Positions 1-6,352 of a stretch of DNA of 13,112 nucleotides are shown here, piece by piece (within the stretch, counting starts at the first letter, position 1; every line of letters begins with the position of its first letter). Source of the DNA: an uncultured Eggerthella sp. (lineage in GTDB: Bacteria; Actinomycetota; Coriobacteriia; Coriobacteriales; Eggerthellaceae); NCBI GenBank assembly GCA_900547965.1, contig URJE01000046.1:1-13112 (forward strand). The letters run 5' to 3'. A model generated the notes under the pieces. That model was not told where the DNA came from. It was given only the letters and a program-made list of their open reading frames with translations, and made no database searches. Position numbers and translations under genes: made by a program.

Positions 1-2183
1 CAGCCGAAACTGGCGGGGAAGGCACTACGGCAGCGGTTGCGGAAGTTAAGGGCGTGAGCTATTCCAGCTTGCAGGAGGCCATTGACGCTGCTCAGGATGG
101 CGCGACTGTCACATTGCTGACGGATGCGACTGCAGACGCGACCATCGCTGCTGACAAGAACATCACGCTTGATCTTGGCGGCAAGACGCTGACGAACACG
201 AATGCCGGCAAGGCTACGCTGACCATCGCAAAGGGCGCTACGGCCACCGTGAAGAATGGCAGCATTGTTGGTGGTAAAAGCTTCTACACCATTCAGAACA
301 ACGGCACAGCAACGCTTGAAGATGTCACCGCTACGGCGGGCAACACGGATTCCTCTATGCTTGACAACTGGGGCACGCTGACTATCAAAAGCGGTTCGTA
401 CGCGGGTGGTTTGAATGTTGTTAAGAGCGAGGAAGACTCTGTGCTCACCATCAACGGTGGCAAGTTTGAGCTGAGTTATGCAACGTCGGGTTACACGGGC
501 GTTATCCTAAACTATGGTAATGCGACGATTAACAGTGGCGAGTTTATTTGCAGCGCCTCTTATGTCAAATGGGCTCATCCACAGTGTGTTGCAACTGGCC
601 TAGTAGAGGGCCATCCATCCTCCACGAAGATCACCGGCGGCGCGTTTACCAATACCTTCAAGGATACGAGCTCAAACATCTTCCATGGTGTTGGCAAAGC
701 TACCAGCGATAACTTCGAAGTATCGGGCGGTACCTTCAACAAGTCGGTTCCTTCGAGCTATTTCGCCGAGGGGCTTACTTATGCCAAGAACTCCGATGGC
801 ACGTATGGCGTTGCAACGGCAATTGCCCAAATTGGCACCGATAGGTACACCAGCTTGCAGGCGGCCATCAATGCAGTTGGCAAGAAGGCTAAGACCATCC
901 AGCTGCTGAATGACGCCACGGAAAATGTCACGATTGCTGCAACGAAGCAGATCACACTCGACCTGAACGGCCACACCCTTAACGGTGGCACGGGCACCGC
1001 GAAAGCGACCATCCTGAACAAAGGCAATGTAACCATCACCGATACGAGTGCTGGCAAGACTGGCACTATCAAGCGTGATGACCAGGGTGTCGAAGGTGAG
1101 ACCAGCTATTACGTTATCAAAAACATCGGTACAATGGTCATTGACCAGGCGATTGTTGTGAACAACTCTGGCTACAAGAAGACAAATCCTTCGGGCTCTA
1201 TGGTTGGCTCGTCTCTGATTTGCAACGGCGATGATGATCCTCAGGCATCGCTCACTATCAACGGCGGCACGTTCACGCAGCCGAACTTCTTGGTTGTCAA
1301 GAACGGCACCAACGGCACACTTGTCGTGAATGGCGGCACATTGACCAGCAATCACTCTGCAGTGCAGAACTGGAACAAGGCTCAGATCCTGGGAGGTAGT
1401 CTGACCGGCCAGATTTGGACAGACGCTTGGGCTGAGGGCTCGATTGGCGAAACCGTCATTGGTGGCAACGCTCAATTCACCGGCGAGATCGTGGTGGATA
1501 TCACGGGTGAAGTTCCTCCGACCCTGAAGATCGAAGGCGGCTCCCTTGATGTTACGTCATGGCGCGTGACCCCCGCCGCAGCTGCGGCCAATGCCACCGT
1601 CGCAGTTTCTGGCGGCACCTTCACGGCCGCTGTTCCCGAGGGCTATTGCGCTGCAGGCTATGCTCCTACTGCTAACGCTGACGGTACGTACGGTGTCAAG
1701 CAGGCGGTTACTGTCAACTTCGATTCCAACCAGGGTACGACAGTCGACTCTCAGCTTGTTGCCGTTGGTGACAAGGTAGTAAAGCCGGCAGATCCTACTA
1801 AGAAAGGCTATACCTTCTCTGGATGGTTCACTGACGAGGACTGCACCAAGGCTTATGACTTCGATGCCGCCGTGGACGGCACCGACCCTGAGTTCACTCT
1901 GTATGCTGGCTGGAAGGCAGCGGCTCCTTCTACCGTTGAGCCCGGTGCTGGTGACAACGGAAGCAACGGCGAAAACGGGGGAAACGGTGACGGCTCCTCT
2001 GCCAATGCGAACGTAAACGTCAACACCGTTAACAACAACGGCGACAAGGCTGCAAGCGAAGCGAAGGCGACTACCGTGAAGACGGGCGACAACCTCGCTC
2101 TTATCGGTGGCGCATTTGCTCTGATTGCTGTTGCCGCTGGCGGGATTGCGGTATTCGCGCTTCGTCGTAAGAAGATGAACTAG
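1..2183 (+). CDS. Cell-surface beta-helix repeat protein with InlB-type B repeat and C-terminal anchor (5' truncated)
   Basis: The frame is open to the window edge (first full codon at base 3), so the GTG at 54 is an internal valine and the true start and signal peptide lie outside. Two similar modules are visible. Each opens with a Y-x-SLQ-x-AI head followed by ITLDL-G--L (about 54-210 and 840-990), continues as short turns rich in G-G-x-F/T and T-I-N-G-G (right-handed beta-helix character), and ends in a G-G-T-F...VP..Y...DGTYGV tail (about 726-815 and 1608-1700). A single Flg_new/InlB B-repeat follows (about 1707-1916; key residues GYTFSGWF and TLYAGW). Next come a Gly/Asn/Ser linker (1917-2075), VKTGD, a hydrophobic helix of about 23 residues and a terminal RRKK. 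This layout fits a cell-wall- or membrane-anchored extracellular protein; a role in adhesion is inferred. The anchor has KTGD but no LPxTG. No catalytic motif is seen. Two hairpins follow the stop. Confidence 0.85.
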   Translation, partial: AETGGEGTTAAVAEVKGVSYSSLQEAIDAAQDGATVTLLTDATADATIAADKNITLDLGGKTLTNTNAGKATLTIAKGATATVKNGSIVGGKSFYTIQNNGTATLEDVTATAGNTDSSMLDNWGTLTIKSGSYAGGLNVVKSEEDSVLTINGGKFELSYATSGYTGVILNYGNATINSGEFICSASYVKWAHPQCVATGLVEGHPSSTKITGGAFTNTFKDTSSNIFHGVGKATSDNFEVSGGTFNKSVPSSYFAEGLTYAKNSDGTYGVATAIAQIGTDRYTSLQAAINAVGKKAKTIQLLNDATENVTIAATKQITLDLNGHTLNGGTGTAKATILNKGNVTITDTSAGKTGTIKRDDQGVEGETSYYVIKNIGTMVIDQAIVVNNSGYKKTNPSGSMVGSSLICNGDDDPQASLTINGGTFTQPNFLVVKNGTNGTLVVNGGTLTSNHSAVQNWNKAQILGGSLTGQIWTDAWAEGSIGETVIGGNAQFTGEIVVDITGEVPPTLKIEGGSLDVTSWRVTPAAAAANATVAVSGGTFTAAVPEGYCAAGYAPTANADGTYGVKQAVTVNFDSNQGTTVDSQLVAVGDKVVKPADPTKKGYTFSGWFTDEDCTKAYDFDAAVDGTDPEFTLYAGWKAAAPSTVEPGAGDNGSNGENGGNGDGSSANANVNVNTVNNNGDKAASEAKATTVKTGDNLALIGGAFALIAVAAGGIAVFALRRKKMN

Positions 2184-2199
2184 CTTATTTAGCTTGTCT

Positions 2200-2222
2200 A
2201 TCACCGTTTGCTGCACGGTGAT
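2200..2222 (+). terminator. Small hairpin just after the surface-protein stop
   Basis: A perfect 8-bp stem (ATCACCGT/ACGGTGAT) with a 7-nt loop begins 16 nt after the TAG. No T-tract follows, so alone it would be a weak terminator. It may act as a 3'-end stabiliser ahead of the stronger hairpin at 2245. Confidence 0.45.
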
Positions 2223-2449
2223 GCTGAAATAGTGCTGCTTGATGAAGGGGCCGAGCCTGGAGATAGTCCAGACTCGGCCCCTTTCGTATTGAAGACGGCA
2301 ACGATTTCTTCGTCGACTGCGGGCAGGGATTCGTCGCTAAGGCCGAGTTGTGCGATTGCGCCCTCGACGGCTTTGAACCCGATCAGCATGTCCGAGCAAA
2401 TGTGCCCATGGAAGGCAGCTACCTTGTCTAGGCGTTCTTGGGTTAGCAT
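2201..2449 (-). pseudogene. 5' fragment of an FmdE-family protein gene
   Basis: A good start is present: ATG at 2449 preceded by GGGAGAA with 7-nt spacing. The first ~50 residues match the FmdE family N-terminus (formylmethanofuran dehydrogenase subunit E-like; Pfam FmdE): AAFHGHICSDMLIGFKA, then DEEIVAV. In the family, that last segment leads into a Cys-containing stretch (roughly E-x-D-x-C-x-x-D-A), then further ligands and often a zinc ribbon; whole proteins are about 150-200 residues. Here the similarity ends near base 2295 and the frame continues through the surface-protein terminator as low-complexity Ser/Pro to a stop at 2201. I read this as a gene cut by deletion, leaving a promoter-proximal stub with an intact ribosome binding site. 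A short functional peptide is possible but unlikely. Confidence 0.65.
2245..2286 (+). terminator. Strong rho-independent terminator of the surface-protein gene
   Basis: AAGGGGCCGAG (2245-2255) pairs perfectly with CTCGGCCCCTT (2273-2283). Inside it, CTGGA/TCCAG extends the stem after a single C/A mismatch, leaving a 5-nt loop. A short T run (TTT) then CGTATT follows on the plus strand. The stem also lies in the readthrough frame of the minus-strand FmdE fragment. Confidence 0.8.
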
Positions 2450-2776
2450 GATTGATTCTCCCTCGTTGTTGATATCAGGATCATTGAGTGGGGGGCGTAA
2501 CACGATTCAGCAATTCGTGTTACGCCTTAAAGGTAATTGGACGCGGGGAGGGGCTGTTTGCCTGGTGGTAGCAGCCCTCCTTATACGCCTATGGTCGTTA
2601 TGCGTTCAGTCTTTCGCTCGAGAGCTCAGCGCACCAGTCCTTTGTGTTGCAGAGTGCTCCTCTGGTTCTTTGGCGAGGCGCCTGTCCCGTTCTTCCAAGA
2701 TATCGCGCAGCACAACTGCGGAGGCGAAAGGGTGTAGATCGTGGTAAGTGAGTTGTTTTGGTGACCGGTTTTGGCA
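2450..2776. other. 327-bp gap without a convincing gene; two hairpins
   Basis: The gap lies between the FmdE stub start and the AEC transporter stop. It contains a perfect inverted repeat (2494-2526) and an imperfect hairpin (GGAGGGGCTG at 2547-2556 with CAGCCCTCC at 2572-2580, one bulged G). Neither has a clear T-tract on either strand. The minus strand stays open past the AEC stop down to a TGA at 2606 with protein-like composition but no start. The small plus-strand ORFs here show no recognisable motif. Confidence 0.5.
2494..2526. repeat. Perfect 12-bp inverted repeat, possible operator or terminator
   Basis: GGCGTAACACGA (2494-2505) and TCGTGTTACGCC (2515-2526) are exact reverse complements around a 9-nt centre. 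The element is 45-77 nt upstream of the FmdE-stub ATG on the minus strand, a position where an operator could sit. It is also downstream of the AEC gene, where it could end that transcript, though no U-run follows. Confidence 0.5.
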
Positions 2777-3700
2777 CTAAGCCATGAACAGAGCCACCCA
2801 GATCGGCATCGTTAGGATGCAGCCGAACGTGGTAATTACATTGATGGCGCTGGCATACGGCGCGTCTTTTTCGTAAATTTGCGCCATTTGCACCGTTGTT
2901 GAGGCGGATGGCGTGATCGTGGCAAGAAGCGTAATGAGCAGTATTGATTCGCCGTTTGCCACTAATGTGACTATGCCGCTGAACTTCAGCACAAGCGTGA
3001 CAATGGCAGGTATCAGCATTAGCCTGATGAAGGCGACGAGCCAGACGCGCTTGTTGGCTACGATTTGGCGCAAGTCCATGCCTCCGATGATCATGCCTGT
3101 TACCAGCATGGCAGCAGGGCCGATCATCTGTCCCATGTCGTAGGTGAAGGTATTGAAGGGTTCAACAAGCTTGATGCCGAGTACCATGAGCACGATGCCG
3201 GCGGCTACGGCCAGCAGATTGATGTTTAGTAGAACGCCACGGACGTCAATGTGATGATTCTCGCTGATAAGGGACTTGCCATGTGTCCAAATCAGGATAG
3301 TTTGAACGCTCATATAGGCAAGTGAGTAGACCACCCACTCGTCGCCCAGGATGAACCCGACAAGCGGGATGATGAGGTTACCGCAATTTGAGTAAATGCT
3401 TGCTGCCCGCTCAATGGGGGACAGGTGAAGTGGCTTTGCCAGGATCTTCGTTAGCAGTATTTGCCCAACCTGGAGCACGATAGCGCAGACGATCGCGAAT
3501 ATAAACCCTTGCAGCACATCTGGAGTCAAATCAACCTGCGTTGCAGAAATGAACGCGCACGGGCAAATGGCATATACGGACAGGACAGAGAGCGTTTTGC
3601 TGTCTCCTGTTTTTAGGAGACGAAGGCGCACCAACGCGAATCCGACCGCCATGATAAGGAACAGCGAAGCGATTTTTTCTATAAGCAGGAGAGTGATCAT
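2777..3700 (-). CDS. AEC (auxin efflux carrier)-family transporter
   Basis: A 307-residue membrane protein of usual AEC length (about 300-320), with about 10 hydrophobic segments and a Pro/Gly-rich kink in each half. Family landmarks are the opening hydrophobic helix, then GFALVRLRLL; YSNCGNLIIPLVG in the fourth to fifth helices (the conserved N-x-G-N-x-G-x-P-like motif); MIGPAAMLVTGMIIG mid-protein; and a late segment ATITPSASTTVQMA. Bacterial members often export or import carboxylates such as malate; the substrate here cannot be read. It is divergent from the broken SDR and intact VOC genes, which may once have formed one metabolic unit with it. The ATG at 3700 has no Shine-Dalgarno sequence, but TATAAT sits 8 nt upstream, suggesting a leaderless message; the next Met (residue 17) would cut the first helix. 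Confidence 0.88.
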   Translation of the reverse strand: MITLLLIEKIASLFLIMAVGFALVRLRLLKTGDSKTLSVLSVYAICPCAFISATQVDLTPDVLQGFIFAIVCAIVLQVGQILLTKILAKPLHLSPIERAASIYSNCGNLIIPLVGFILGDEWVVYSLAYMSVQTILIWTHGKSLISENHHIDVRGVLLNINLLAVAAGIVLMVLGIKLVEPFNTFTYDMGQMIGPAAMLVTGMIIGGMDLRQIVANKRVWLVAFIRLMLIPAIVTLVLKFSGIVTLVANGESILLITLLATITPSASTTVQMAQIYEKDAPYASAINVITTFGCILTMPIWVALFMA

Positions 3701-3708
3701 GGCTCTGG

Positions 3709-3714
3709 ATTATA
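3709..3714 (-). promoter_or_regulatory. Perfect -10 box (TATAAT) of the AEC gene
   Basis: On the minus strand TATAAT is followed by 8 nt and then the ATG at 3700. Transcription would begin at or beside the A of the start codon, which implies a leaderless mRNA. The -35 position is weak. Confidence 0.5.
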
Positions 3715-3801
3715 CGCCTGAGGTGCAAGGGGTATATGGAGAGGCTAGGGGAGTAATGCTGGCAGGGTTTTTGGGCGCATGAATCGGCTCTGCGCGAAGC
3801 C

Positions 3802-4290
3802 GTGAATTACGTGTATGTTAAAAAGTTCAAGCAATGCGCCGATAACTGGGACAGCATCTTCGATACGAATGTCAAAGGCTCGTTTCTTGCATCCAAGGCG
3901 TTCCTTCCCGAGATGATGGAGGCTCGCAAGGGTGCCATTGTAAACATCACGCCTGTTTCGGGAATGTTCGGTGATTACGGCATGACCGCCTACAACGCTT
4001 CGAAGGCAGCCGTCATCAACATGACGTGCGCTATGGCGCTTGATTACGGCAAGTGCGGGATCCGTGTGAACAACGTTGCTCCATGTTCGACCGATACCAG
4101 CATGTTCCCGTAAGAGATGAAGAGCGCCTTCAGTAAGAACAGCCCGCTCGGTTGCATTGTCGAGCCTGATGAAGTGGCGAAGGTTGTCTTCTTCATGTCG
4201 ACCGACGACTCTGGTGCTATCACCGATGAGACGATTCCGGTGACGGCAGGTTTTGAGATTTCTACTGGTCAGCCGAATATGTGCGAATAG
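3802..4290 (+). pseudogene. Short-chain dehydrogenase/reductase, degraded
   Basis: The C-terminal two thirds of a classical SDR (family length about 250) is recognisable: WDSIFDTNVKGSFLASKA, the catalytic Ser in ITPVSGM, the Y-x-x-x-K catalytic pair in YNASKAA, and GIRVNNVAP. The N-terminal Rossmann segment with TGxxxGIG and NNAG is absent; homology begins near 3845, and the upstream DNA is the AEC promoter region. A TAA at 4111-4113 interrupts the frame, yet the same frame continues with clear SDR sequence (EPDEVAKVVFFMSTDDSGAI, then ETIPVTAG) to TAG at 4288. Family-typical residues are also changed: the usual VAPG reads VAPC, PLGR reads PLGC, and ITGET reads ITDET. Deletion, nonsense mutation and relaxed positions together make this a pseudogene. 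It sits 49 bp upstream of the VOC gene, probably a former operon partner. Confidence 0.85.
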
Positions 4291-4339
4291 GGACGATAGG
4301 TAATAGGGAAACAGAACTGACACCTGAAGGAGATACTGA

Positions 4340-4708
4340 ATGAAAGCAAGGTTTGTGCATCGCTGCACCCATGTGTTGGACAAGGAAGCAAGCATCAAAT
4401 TTTACGAAGAGGCGCTTGGTTTTAAGGTGGTGCGAGAAATGGGTCCCGAGGACGGATCATGGACCAATACTTTTATGGCAAACGAAGAGGCTCCTTTTGA
4501 AATTGAGCTCACTTGGAACCGCGGCCAGGTTGAGCCATATGATAATGGAGGCAAGGACACCCATATTGCCTTTGTCGTAGACGACTTCGACGCCATCCAT
4601 GAGCTTCACGAGAAGATGGGTTGCATCATTCGTGAGAATCCCTCTATGGGTCTTTACTTCATCGCCGACCCCGACGGTCAGTGGATCGAGATCATCCCTA
4701 CTCGATAG
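4340..4708 (+). CDS. Glyoxalase I-like VOC-family protein
   Basis: A 122-residue, two-module VOC protein. Compared with lactoylglutathione lyase (GloA), all four metal ligands appear to be present: His7 (FVHRCTHV), Glu56 (FEIELTWN), His75 (DTHIAFVVDD) and Glu117 (DGQWIEIIP). SIKFYEEALGFKVV and ADPDGQWIEI are typical family stretches. GloA isomerises the methylglyoxal-thiol adduct; related VOC proteins act on other substrates. Actinobacteria usually lack glutathione, so the thiol or reaction is open. The start is well supported: AAGGAGAT at 4327-4334 lies 5 nt before the ATG. The protein is slightly short (E. coli GloA is 135 residues) because the C-terminal tail is missing, which does not touch the fold. 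It follows a dead SDR gene, so it may depend on a promoter upstream of that relic. Confidence 0.87.
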   Translation: MKARFVHRCTHVLDKEASIKFYEEALGFKVVREMGPEDGSWTNTFMANEEAPFEIELTWNRGQVEPYDNGGKDTHIAFVVDDFDAIHELHEKMGCIIRENPSMGLYFIADPDGQWIEIIPTR

Positions 4709-5185
4709 ACGAAACTGAGCGCATCGAATTCTATTTGCATTCTTTCGCCTCCGCATTATGAGCTTGGTTTTTTCCTCCGAAGGGCATTGCTGCGACAAGG
4801 TGCCGCGGCCGCTATCAGGTGTTAAAACGATCGTTCACGTAAGCAGGCAAAGCATCAGTGGAAACGGCCCAGTCATTAGACTGGGCCGTTTCTTGCTTGG
4901 GGCATATGCCAGCGGAAAAGCTGGCCTGGTCGGGTTTATTCGTAGGCACGGCATTTCATCGCTCATATTGATCGTCCACTTGGAAATGATAAATACGGCA
5001 ATGAATGGCGCACCGATCAGGAATCAGATGGCACAACCGCAAGTGAGTAGTCGCAGGAGCTTGCAAGTGGTTCGAAAATCGCAGGTTGCATCTCTCCATT
5101 ATCAACGGGTTAGGTGAACAGTTCTGGGTAGCTTGGTCGCCCCCCCCTTGTTTTCAGGGCGGCGTGACGCTTTGCGATGCCTTTT
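4709..5185. other. 477-bp convergent gap: terminator, C8 tract, no convincing gene
   Basis: The gap separates the VOC gene (plus) from the AraC gene (minus). It holds the 14-bp terminator at 4861-4892, a small stem GCCAGC/GCTGGC at 4908-4925, and a run of eight C at 5140-5147. All six frames are short or lack a recognisable domain. One minus-strand stretch near 4960-5023 is hydrophobic (FLIGAPFIAVFIISKW) but has no start and is preceded by a stop; it could be a relic of a membrane protein. Confidence 0.5.
4861..4895 (+). terminator. Rho-independent terminator after the VOC gene
   Basis: A perfect 14-bp stem, GAAACGGCCCAGTC (4861-4874) with GACTGGGCCGTTTC (4879-4892), with a 4-nt ATTA loop. 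On the plus strand the stem ends in TTTC and continues TTGCTTGG. It lies 152 nt after the VOC stop and between convergent genes, so it may work in both directions, better on the plus strand. Confidence 0.8.
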
Positions 5186-6238
5186 CTATTCTGCGCGCAA
5201 TCTTTTACGGTAGGCGCGCGGCGTCGCGCCGTAGGCGCGCTTGAATGCGTCGGTGAATGCTCCTTGGTTGCGGTAGCCTGCGCTTTTGGCGATTTTGCCG
5301 ATTTCGCGGCTTTCATCTAGAAGAAGGCGCCGACCGTATTCCAGGCGCTGTGCGCGGATGTAACTTTGCGGCGTTTCACCCTGTACATTGCGAAATGCCG
5401 ATATCATCTTCCCTTCGCTTACATGGGCGATATCGCACAGCGTTTTCGTGCTGAGATCGGATGACAGGTTGCCGTCGATGTAGGAGCAGACGCAGCTGAC
5501 GCAGTCCCTGTCGCTTATGCGCACGGCGTCCGCCGCCGTGCTCTTCCCGTGAATGCTGGTTGCCAGTAGCGCGAAGCATTCAATCACTTTGGCGTGATAA
5601 TATGCATCGGCTACCGATGCGGCGGGGCAGGTGATGTTGAGCCCTCGAAGCGCCGAGGGTAAGCCGGGCACGCCGTCTGACGTGGTGAGCTGCCCGATGG
5701 CACAGCGTAGTTTCTTTTCATTGCAGTGCAAGGCATCCGCATAGCGGCGTATTGCTTCAGGGGCTATGGTGATCGACGCCGATGACAGTCGCTTGCCGGG
5801 CTCGAACGAGCTTATGTGGGGGCCGCCATCCCAGTCGTGCCCTATGAGCTTGCAGCTTGATCCGGCACACTCAGGCGAGCAATACATGGGCATCGCATGT
5901 TCATAGAGGCCGAACCCCAGATAGGGAATAGTCTCTATGACTGCCTCCACGGCGCGTTCGTATGTGATGTCCATCGACACGACGATGGTGTCATGGTCCA
6001 TGAGGTAGAACCAATAAGAGCCCCTGCCGTATCGAGGGTCGACGAACCATGTCTCGCCGATGCTTCGCACCAGGTTGGCCTGTCTGAATCCGCGCGCGAG
6101 CGCTTCCTCCGCGCATACGGTGTGCAACTGAGAAAGCTGCGTGACGAACATTTTGTAAAGCGGGTTTTCTTGTTCTATGGCATTGCTTTCATTTGATTTT
6201 TCGGTAGAACTTGTTTTCTTTTCGGCGTAGTTTTCCAT
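5186..6238 (-). CDS. AraC-family transcriptional regulator, Cys-rich
   Basis: A 350-residue regulator. The C-terminal ~100 residues (about 248-347) form the AraC double helix-turn-helix: first HTH around LSTKTLCDIAHVSEGKMISA, second HTH ending GYRNQGAFTDAFKRAYG and the usual TPRAYRKR. The N-terminal ~230 residues are a ligand-sensing region without a domain I can name firmly; the first ~25 are polar and probably disordered. It carries 12 cysteines, grouped at C120-x3-C124-x4-C129 and C246-x2-C249-x-C251, which may bind metal or sense redox (inference). The gene is divergent from the ECF/ABC operon with a 114-bp shared promoter region, the usual place for a local regulator; YbtA beside YbtP/YbtQ is the analogue. 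The start at 6238 has only a purine-rich, weak ribosome site (GGAACAGAGAG); Met30 is a possible shorter start. Confidence 0.88.
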   Translation of the reverse strand: MENYAEKKTSSTEKSNESNAIEQENPLYKMFVTQLSQLHTVCAEEALARGFRQANLVRSIGETWFVDPRYGRGSYWFYLMDHDTIVVSMDITYERAVEAVIETIPYLGFGLYEHAMPMYCSPECAGSSCKLIGHDWDGGPHISSFEPGKRLSSASITIAPEAIRRYADALHCNEKKLRCAIGQLTTSDGVPGLPSALRGLNITCPAASVADAYYHAKVIECFALLATSIHGKSTAADAVRISDRDCVSCVCSYIDGNLSSDLSTKTLCDIAHVSEGKMISAFRNVQGETPQSYIRAQRLEYGRRLLLDESREIGKIAKSAGYRNQGAFTDAFKRAYGATPRAYRKRLRAE

Positions 6239-6275
6239 CTCTCTGTTCCGTCTTTGCGCTGTTGCATCGAGTCCT

Positions 6276-6281
6276 ATTATA
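6276..6281 (-). promoter_or_regulatory. -10 box for the AraC-family gene
   Basis: TATAAT on the minus strand, 37 nt before the AraC ATG. The matching -35 is poor, as expected for an activator-dependent or controlled promoter. On the plus strand the same AT-rich patch offers TATTAT or TATAAC, with TTGCGC at 6254-6259 as a possible -35 (15- or 18-nt spacing) for the ecfT operon. Confidence 0.45.
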
Positions 6282-6290
6282 ACGCGAAGA

Positions 6291-6308
6291 AGTTACCAAT
6301 GGCTAACT
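6291..6308. promoter_or_regulatory. 18-bp imperfect palindrome in the divergent promoter region
   Basis: AGTTACCAATGGCTAACT pairs in 7 of 9 positions across its centre. It overlaps the -35 area of the AraC gene promoter and the probable start region of the ecfT operon, so a bound protein could control both. The half GGCTAACTAA is close to one half of the DtxR/IdeR iron-box consensus (GGCTAACCTAA), but the other half does not fit, so that reading is only suggestive. Confidence 0.4.
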
Positions 6309-6330
6309 AACTAATCAACCAATCAACCAA
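6304..6330 (+). repeat. Short tandem repeats in the ecfT leader
   Basis: TAAC/CTAA units (6304-6314) are followed by two copies of AATCAACC (6313-6320, 6321-6328). The tract lacks G and should be unstructured in RNA. It ends just before the GAAGAAGGA ribosome site (6334-6342) of ecfT. Confidence 0.55.
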
Positions 6331-6352
6331 CGGGAAGAAGGACGAATATCGC

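Noticed and set aside
672..1475. Long minus-strand ORF (267 codons) opposite the surface protein.
   Set aside because: It is a shadow of a strongly supported plus-strand gene; no domain, no ribosome site, unusual composition.
2208..2747. Plus-strand ORF of 179 codons after the surface protein.
   Set aside because: It begins inside a hairpin, runs antisense to the FmdE stub and has a Ser/Arg-rich, motif-free translation.
2530..2776. tRNA, T-box or riboswitch in the gap upstream of the FmdE stub.
   Set aside because: No cloverleaf, T-box sequence or known aptamer core could be traced; only simple hairpins are visible.
3745..4398. Minus-strand ORF of 217 codons opposite the SDR remnant and VOC start.
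   Set aside because: The plus strand shows clear SDR and VOC homology; the antisense frame has none. Its openness is a by-product of codon bias.
4955..5045. Minus-strand hydrophobic stretch FLIGAPFIAVFIISKW as a relic of a FecCD-type iron permease C-terminus.
   Set aside because: IGAPF is reminiscent of that family's end, but the preceding conserved Gly is out of register by one residue, a stop interrupts it, and the following sequence does not fit. Too short to claim.
6304..6330. CRISPR-like array in the ecfT leader repeats.
   Set aside because: Units are only 4-8 nt, directly adjacent and without spacers; simple tandem repeats.
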